Below are positions 5,708 to 9,337 of a stretch of 9,337 nucleotides of DNA, one piece after another. The DNA is taken from the NCBI GenBank assembly GCA_046537875.1, contig JBKHJZ010000132.1, forward strand, positions 1 to 9,337, given 5' to 3'. The DNA comes from JBKHJZ01 sp046537875 (GTDB lineage: Bacteria; Actinomycetota; Acidimicrobiia; Acidimicrobiales; VFJN01). The notes under the pieces are model-generated. The model was not told where the DNA came from, did not search any database, and saw nothing but the letters and a program-made list of their open reading frames with translations. Both the position numbers and the translations under genes were made by a program. Position 1 is the stretch's first letter. Every line of letters starts with the position of its first letter.

Positions 5708-6604
5708 TCAGGCCGCGAGGTCCACGCAGTGCACGCCCGGCAGGCTCTCGGTGAGGCACCGCCACGTGGCGCCGCTGTCCTCGGACAGGTGGACCTCACC
5801 GGTCGGTGATCCCACCGCCACCAGCCCCCCGGCGGCCGCGAGGGCGAACGTGTCGATGAGGTGGGGGAAGCGTGCGGGAAGCCGGTCGGGCTCGCTGCCG
5901 TTGCCGGAGCCGCACGGCTCGAACGGCCGCCCCGGGTCGGCAAGCGGCCGGCGGTACACCGCGCTCTCCCGGGCGCCCGGCCCGGTGGCGGCGCTGGCCA
6001 GGATCCAGTCGTCGGCGATCGCCACGGCCCGGCAGTACGGCGCGTGCAGGCCCTCGTCACTCCACGACCAGGTGCGTCCGCCGTCGTCGCTCTGCCCGAC
6101 GCCCACCGCCGCGGCCACGCCCACCGTGGAGCCGACCGCCACCACCTGGTGGTCGTCGGCCTCCGCGGGGACGACCTCGATCCACCCGTCGGGGTCGTGG
6201 CGCCAGACCCCGCCGACGTGGACGCCGGCCAGGGGTCCGTCGGCACCGACGGCGACCGATCGGGTGTCGGGAGGGCCGCCCCACGGGGTCGTCCAGCGAT
6301 CCCGGGTCGGGATCTCGTCGAAGGACGTGTCGACCTGCGGCCCCTCGGGCCCACCCACCTCGACCAACCGGGCCTCCGACGTGCCCACCAGTGCGCGGCC
6401 GCCCTCGAGCGCCAGCACGCAGCGGGGGGCGAGGCCGTCCGGGAGCTCCACGCTGGCGCCGGTCTCGAGCGCCAGCAGCCGGCGTGACCCGATGGCCCAG
6501 TCGCCCGAGACGGCGGTGATCTCGACGTCGGGTTGCGCACGGCGGAGCTCGCGCCCGTCGATCCCCAGCTCGACCACCCCGTCACCTGTTCCCACGAGCA
6601 GCAT
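5708..6604 (-). CDS. Asp-box (BNR/sialidase-like) beta-propeller protein, function unknown
   Basis: The 298-residue protein is built of repeated short beta segments ending in small glycine turns, and carries two good Asp-boxes of the S-x-D-x-G-x-T-W form, at 172-179 (SDDGGRTW) and 274-281 (SEDSGATW). Such boxes mark the BNR/sialidase-type propellers. The conserved arginines and catalytic residues of true sialidases are not evident, so enzyme activity should not be assumed. There is no signal peptide or membrane segment, so it is probably cytoplasmic. I chose the ATG at 6604 (MLLVGTGDGVVEL) because a TAACAC box lies seven bases upstream and the protein starts directly with a beta strand; a TTG at 6652 would add 16 residues. 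It sits between hisB (23-base gap, convergent) and hisH (divergent). Base and codon use match its neighbours, so no recent transfer is indicated. Confidence 0.85.
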   Translation of the reverse strand: MLLVGTGDGVVELGIDGRELRRAQPDVEITAVSGDWAIGSRRLLALETGASVELPDGLAPRCVLALEGGRALVGTSEARLVEVGGPEGPQVDTSFDEIPTRDRWTTPWGGPPDTRSVAVGADGPLAGVHVGGVWRHDPDGWIEVVPAEADDHQVVAVGSTVGVAAAVGVGQSDDGGRTWSWSDEGLHAPYCRAVAIADDWILASAATGPGARESAVYRRPLADPGRPFEPCGSGNGSEPDRLPARFPHLIDTFALAAAGGLVAVGSPTGEVHLSEDSGATWRCLTESLPGVHCVDLAA

Positions 6605-6611
6605 GTCGCCA

Positions 6612-6617
6612 GTGTTA
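6612..6617 (-). promoter_or_regulatory. -10-like TAACAC box for the propeller gene
   Basis: TAACAC on the minus strand ends seven bases before the ATG at 6604, matching TANNNT except for the last base. It supports the ATG over the upstream TTG at 6652, which this box would leave outside the transcript. Confidence 0.35.
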
Positions 6618-6680
6618 CGGATGGATCGTGGGTCGGGCACGCGGAGTTGCAATCGGGTCGGAGCCCGCGGCGCCGGGACG

Positions 6681-6686
6681 TAGGAT
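6681..6686 (+). promoter_or_regulatory. -10-like TAGGAT box for hisH
   Basis: TAGGAT is a full TANNNT match ten bases before the ATG at 6697, giving a leader of only a few bases. It implies that hisH-hisA-hisF have their own promoter, which they need because the gene before them runs the other way. Confidence 0.45.
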
Positions 6687-6696
6687 CGGGAGCCGC

Positions 6697-7317
6697 ATGG
6701 CCCCCATCGCCGTCCTCGACTACGGCATCGGCAACCTGCGCTCGGCGCAGAAGGCGCTCCAGCGTGTCGGCGCCGACGCCCGCCTCACCTCCGACCCGGG
6801 CCTGATCCGGGACGCGGCCGGTGTCGTGCTGCCCGGGGTCGGTGCGTTCGGGCGGTGCATGGAGGCGCTGCGGGCCACGGGTCTCGACGGCCTGGCGGCC
6901 GAGGCGGCGGCGTCGGGCCGGCCCTTCCTCGGGGTGTGCATCGGCATGCAGCTGCTCTACGAGGGCTCCGAGGAGGACCCTGACGTGCCCGGGCTGGGGG
7001 TGCTGCCGGGCGGTGTCGTCCGCCTGCCCGGCGGGGTGAAGCGACCGCAGATGCAGTGGAACGTGCTCGATCGCCGGGCGCCGAGCGGGCTGCTGGCGGG
7101 CGTGCCCGAGCCGACCTGGGTCTACTTCGTGCACTCGTTCGCCGCGGAGCGCCCGGACCATGCCGTCGCCACGTGCGACTACGGCGGTCCCGTGGTGGCG
7201 GCCGTCGAGCGGGGACCGGTGTGGGCGACCCAGTTCCACCCGGAGAAGTCGGGACCCACCGGGCTGAGCATCCTGGCGAACTTCGTGGCGCGTGCCGCCG
7301 CGGCACAGGCGGCCTAG
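6697..7317 (+). CDS. hisH: Imidazole glycerol phosphate synthase, glutaminase subunit
   Basis: This 206-residue class I glutamine amidotransferase releases ammonia from glutamine and passes it to HisF. It begins MAPIAVLDYGIGNLRS, the usual HisH N-terminus. The oxyanion-strand motif PGVGAFG is at 46-52. The nucleophile is C81 in LGVCIGMQLL, and the other triad members are H181 and E183 in QFHPEKSG. QMQWN (118-122) and YFVHS (143-147) are also typical. ATG 6697 is chosen over an in-frame upstream start near 6628, which would add 23 residues that fall in the promoter region. A GGGAG four bases before the ATG may act as a close Shine-Dalgarno. It starts the second his transcription unit and is followed four bases later by hisA. 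Confidence 0.97.
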   Translation: MAPIAVLDYGIGNLRSAQKALQRVGADARLTSDPGLIRDAAGVVLPGVGAFGRCMEALRATGLDGLAAEAAASGRPFLGVCIGMQLLYEGSEEDPDVPGLGVLPGGVVRLPGGVKRPQMQWNVLDRRAPSGLLAGVPEPTWVYFVHSFAAERPDHAVATCDYGGPVVAAVERGPVWATQFHPEKSGPTGLSILANFVARAAAAQAA

Positions 7318-7321
7318 CGCC

Positions 7322-8065
7322 GTGCAGCTCTATCCGGCGATCGACGTGCGAGGCGGCCGGTGCGTCCGCCTCTACCAGGGTGACCACGGCCGCGAGACCG
7401 TCTACGCCGACGACCCGGTGGCCCAGGCCCGTGCCTTCGCCGGCCGGGGCGCCGACTGGATCCACGTCGTGGACCTGGACGCGGCCCGCAGCGGCGTGCC
7501 CCGCAACCGTGGGCTCGTGACGGCCATCGCCGCCGCCGTCGACGTGCCCGTGCAGGCCGGCGGGGGAGTGCGCGACGACCGGTCGGCCGACGCCCTGCTC
7601 GACCACGGCGTGCGCCGCGTCGTGGTGGGCACGGCCGCCCTCGACGATCCGGGCTGGGTCCGCCGGCTGGCGGCCCGTCACCCCGGGCGGGTCGCGGTGG
7701 GGCTCGACGCCCGGGGCCACGACGTCGCCGTCCGGGGCTGGGTGGAGGATTCGGGGCGCGACCTGGTGGACGTGGCCCGCGGCTTCGAGGACGCCGGGGT
7801 GGCCGCGCTCGTGGTCACCGAGATCGGGCGCGACGGCACGCTGTCCGGACCGGCGCTCGACCAGCTCGCGGCCGTGCTGGGGGCGACGGCTCTCGACGTG
7901 GTCGCGTCCGGGGGCGTCGGCTCGGTCGACGACCTCCGGGCGCTCGCCGCCCTCGACGTGGGCGGCCGCCGGCTCGCCGGGGTGATCGTGGGGCGTGCGC
8001 TCTACGAGGGCGCCGTCCGCCTGGACGAGGCCGTGGCGGCCCTTGCGGGGGTCGACCGTGCGTAA
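7322..8065 (+). CDS. hisA: ProFAR isomerase HisA, possibly the bifunctional PriA type
   Basis: The 247-residue TIM barrel isomerises the ProFAR aminoaldose to the ketose PRFAR, the substrate of HisH-HisF. The catalytic aspartate D8 is in YPAIDVRGG and the second acid, D129, in VGLDARG. Phosphate-binding loops are QAGGGVR (78-84) with GT (103-104), and ASGGVGS (195-201) with IVGRALY (222-228). TEIGRDGTLSGP (166-177) is typical. Residues 138-140 are Arg-Gly-Trp, where E. coli HisA has Ser-Gly-Trp. As I recall, Mycobacterium PriA, which also isomerises phosphoribosyl anthranilate for tryptophan, has Arg-Gly-Trp there. The GTG at 7322 gives the standard N-terminus, with AGGCGG nine bases upstream. 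The gene overlaps hisF by eight bases. Confidence 0.96.
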   Translation: MQLYPAIDVRGGRCVRLYQGDHGRETVYADDPVAQARAFAGRGADWIHVVDLDAARSGVPRNRGLVTAIAAAVDVPVQAGGGVRDDRSADALLDHGVRRVVVGTAALDDPGWVRRLAARHPGRVAVGLDARGHDVAVRGWVEDSGRDLVDVARGFEDAGVAALVVTEIGRDGTLSGPALDQLAAVLGATALDVVASGGVGSVDDLRALAALDVGGRRLAGVIVGRALYEGAVRLDEAVAALAGVDRA

Positions 8066-8819
8066 CGTCCGCATCATCCCGTGCCTCGACGTCGACGCCG
8101 GCCGGGTGGTCAAGGGCGTCAACTTCGTCGGCCTCCGCGACGCCGGCGACCCCGTGGAGCTGGCGGCCCGCTACGACGCCGAGGGCGCCGACGAGCTGGT
8201 CTTCCTGGACATCACGGCCTCGTCCGACGCCCGGGGGACGATGGTCGACGTGGCCCACCGGACGGCCGACGAGGTGTTCATCCCGTTCACGGTGGGCGGC
8301 GGCATCCGGGCCGTCGACGACGCCCGCCGCCTGCTGCGCGCCGGGGCCGACAAGGTGTCGGTGAACACCGCGGCGGTCGAGCGTCCCGACCTGATCGGCG
8401 AGCTCGCCGGCGAGTTCGGGGCCCAGTGCGTCGTGGTGGCGGTCGACGCCCGGCGCGACGGGACGGGCCGCTTCGAGGTGTTCACGCACGGGGGGCGCAC
8501 GCCCACCGGGCTCGACGCGGTGGCCTGGGCGCGCGACGCGGAGCAGCGGGGGGCCGGCGAGATCCTGCTGACCTCGATGGACCGCGACGGCACGCGCGAG
8601 GGCTTCGACCTGCCGCTCACCCGGGCGGTCGCCGATGCGGTCGGCGTCCCGGTCATCGCCAGCGGCGGGGTCGGCAGCCTCCGGCACCTGGTGGAGGGGG
8701 TGACCGAGGGCGGCGCCGATGCTGTCCTCGCCGCCTCGATCTTCCACTTCGGCGAGCACTCGGTGGCCGAGGCGAAGGACGTGCTGCGGCACGCCGGCCT
8801 CGCCGTCCGCCCGGTCTGA
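8058..8819 (+). CDS. hisF: Imidazole glycerol phosphate synthase, cyclase subunit
   Basis: The 253-residue TIM barrel joins ammonia from HisH to PRFAR, releasing imidazole glycerol phosphate and the purine intermediate AICAR. The N-terminus VRNVRIIPCLDVDAGRVVKG is the family signature, with D11 as one catalytic acid and K19 on the active-site loop. D130 in VAVDARR is the second catalytic acid. Phosphate sites are TVGGGIR (78-84), SVNTAAV (101-107) and ASGGVGS (201-207). EILLTSMDRDGT (168-179) is also diagnostic. The GTG at 8058 starts inside the end of hisA and has a G-run (8047-8051) six bases upstream, so coupling with hisA is likely. In many actinobacteria hisI comes next; here it does not. 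Confidence 0.97.
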   Translation: MRNVRIIPCLDVDAGRVVKGVNFVGLRDAGDPVELAARYDAEGADELVFLDITASSDARGTMVDVAHRTADEVFIPFTVGGGIRAVDDARRLLRAGADKVSVNTAAVERPDLIGELAGEFGAQCVVVAVDARRDGTGRFEVFTHGGRTPTGLDAVAWARDAEQRGAGEILLTSMDRDGTREGFDLPLTRAVADAVGVPVIASGGVGSLRHLVEGVTEGGADAVLAASIFHFGEHSVAEAKDVLRHAGLAVRPV

Positions 8820-8820
8820 C

Positions 8821-8847
8821 CGCGGGCGCGGGCGGCCGTGCGCCGCG
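8821..8847 (+). terminator. GC-rich hairpin right after hisF, weak terminator candidate
   Basis: CGCGG(G)CGC at 8821-8829 can pair with GCGCCGCG at 8840-8847, with one bulged G. It begins one base after the hisF stop codon. There is no T-tract, and the region is so GC-rich that such a stem could occur by chance. Confidence 0.3.
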
Positions 8848-8888
8848 AGATCCCGAGGGCGATGTCACGCGTCGCGGGAGGGGGGCGG

Positions 8889-8894
8889 TAGCGT
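8889..8894 (+). promoter_or_regulatory. -10-like TAGCGT box for the GroES-like gene
   Basis: GGTAGCGT ends seven bases before the GTG at 8902 and is identical to the hisD box over eight bases. It favours GTG 8902 over the in-frame GTG at 8896, which would begin only one base after the box. Confidence 0.5.
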
Positions 8895-8901
8895 CGTGGA
8901 C

Positions 8902-9267
8902 GTGCCCGAGTCCGCAGCGACCACCGTCGACAACGGACGCCGTGGCGGCGACAAGCTGGCGATCAAGATGCTCAACGACCGCGTGCTCGTGCGGCTCGAT
9001 GTGAACGAGGGAGAGCGCACCTCGTCGGGCGGCATCGTCATCCCCGCGACGGCCCAGATCTCCAAGCGCCTGGCGTGGGCCGAGGTCGTGGCCATCGGTC
9101 CCAACGTGCGGGCGATGCAGGTGGGCGACCACGTGCTGTTCAATCCCGAGGACCGCTACGAGGTCGAGGTCCGCGGCGACGACTACATCATCCTCCGCGA
9201 GCGCGACATCCACGCGGTGGCGGCCAGCCGGCTGGCCGACGAGGCCTCGACCGGCCTGTATCTCTGA
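8902..9267 (+). CDS. GroES-like (Cpn10-family) protein, stand-alone
   Basis: The 121-residue protein contains a Cpn10 domain from about residue 20 to 107: IKMLNDRVLVRL (21-32), a mobile-loop region with SSGGIVIPAT (41-50), EVVAIGP (61-67), VGDHVLF (74-80) and the closing DDYIILRERDIHAV (93-106). It differs from classic GroES by a 20-residue N-terminal extension, the stretch ISKRLAWAEVVA in place of the usual Gly-x-Val-Val segment, and a C-terminal tail ending STGLYL. As I recall, actinobacteria encode a second GroES-like family with this RLAWAEVVA stretch and STGLYL end, separate from the groES-groEL operon. The hydrophobic IVI of the mobile loop suggests it could still touch a chaperonin, but that is inference. 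No groEL begins in the remaining 70 bases. Start GTG 8902 is set by the TAGCGT box. Confidence 0.87.
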   Translation: MPESAATTVDNGRRGGDKLAIKMLNDRVLVRLDVNEGERTSSGGIVIPATAQISKRLAWAEVVAIGPNVRAMQVGDHVLFNPEDRYEVEVRGDDYIILRERDIHAVAASRLADEASTGLYL

Positions 9268-9269
9268 GC

Positions 9270-9320
9270 GCCTCCGCCGAGGCCTCTGCCCGGTCGAGCC
9301 CCGGACATTCGGTTTCGGGG
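9270..9320 (+). terminator. Two small hairpins after the GroES-like gene
   Basis: GCCTC/GAGGC (9270-9283, loop CGCC) starts two bases after the stop, and CCCCGGA/TTCGGGG (9299-9320, one G-T pair, eight-base loop) follows. Either could end the transcript, but neither is strong and neither has a full T-tract. No gene is seen in the last 70 bases. Confidence 0.3.
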
Positions 9321-9337
9321 ACGGCCGCCGGGCTGTC

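Noticed and set aside
6628..6696. Longer hisH beginning near 6628
   Set aside because: The extra 23 residues precede the universal HisH N-terminus and lie over the candidate promoter; ATG 6697 is better placed.
5605..7239. Minus-strand open frame of 544 codons across hisB, the propeller gene and hisH
   Set aside because: It is out of frame with the propeller gene and antisense to hisB and hisH; its product is Arg/Pro/Ser-rich low complexity.
6785..8122. Minus-strand open frame of 445 codons opposite hisH-hisA
   Set aside because: It is a shadow of the confident his genes, His/Arg/Pro-rich with no motif; the same applies to the minus-strand frames opposite hisD and hisC.

Overview
The window is a very GC-rich (roughly 70% or more), gene-dense stretch of bacterial chromosome. 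It is most likely from a high-GC actinobacterium, and I infer an Acidimicrobiia-like lineage. The reasons are the GTG starts, strong G/C bias at third codon positions, the actinobacterial order hisD-hisC-hisB-hisH-hisA-hisF, a GroES-like protein of an actinobacterial type, and -10 boxes placed right at start codons as in leaderless transcription. No rRNA, tRNA, CRISPR array, insertion sequence or phage gene was found.

Layout. On the minus strand at the left are the 5' end of an unrecognised gene (1-200) and a secreted CapA-family metallophosphatase-like protein (229-1458). Divergent from the latter is endonuclease III, nth (1545-2204). A 272-base intergenic region follows, with four perfect dyads and an ECF-sigma-type promoter-like sequence. 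It may hold a small RNA, or only terminators. A 62-residue helical protein (2477-2665, minus) is divergent from the histidine genes.

The histidine block runs hisD (2738-4033), hisC (4030-5094) and hisB (5091-5684), joined by ATGA overlaps. It is interrupted by a minus-strand Asp-box beta-propeller gene (5708-6604), then resumes with hisH (6697-7317), hisA (7322-8065) and hisF (8058-8819). HisH and HisF form imidazole glycerol phosphate synthase, HisA makes its substrate, HisB and HisC process its product, and HisD makes histidine. hisG, hisE, hisI and the histidinol-phosphate phosphatase are not in the window. A stand-alone GroES-like gene (8902-9267) follows without groEL in view.

The main points for a second look are: (1) nearly every gene that begins a transcription unit has a TAnnn(T/C) box 6-8 bases before its start codon and no Shine-Dalgarno, while internal operon genes have Shine-Dalgarno-like sequences; (2) the nth/62-residue-protein intergenic region looks like a promoter plus structured RNA, with mutually exclusive hairpins; (3) HisD keeps its zinc and catalytic residues but differs at two or three NAD-contacting positions; (4) a propeller gene on the opposite strand splits the his operon; (5) HisA carries an Arg-Gly-Trp seen in the bifunctional PriA enzymes. 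I did not find a clearly new multi-gene system.
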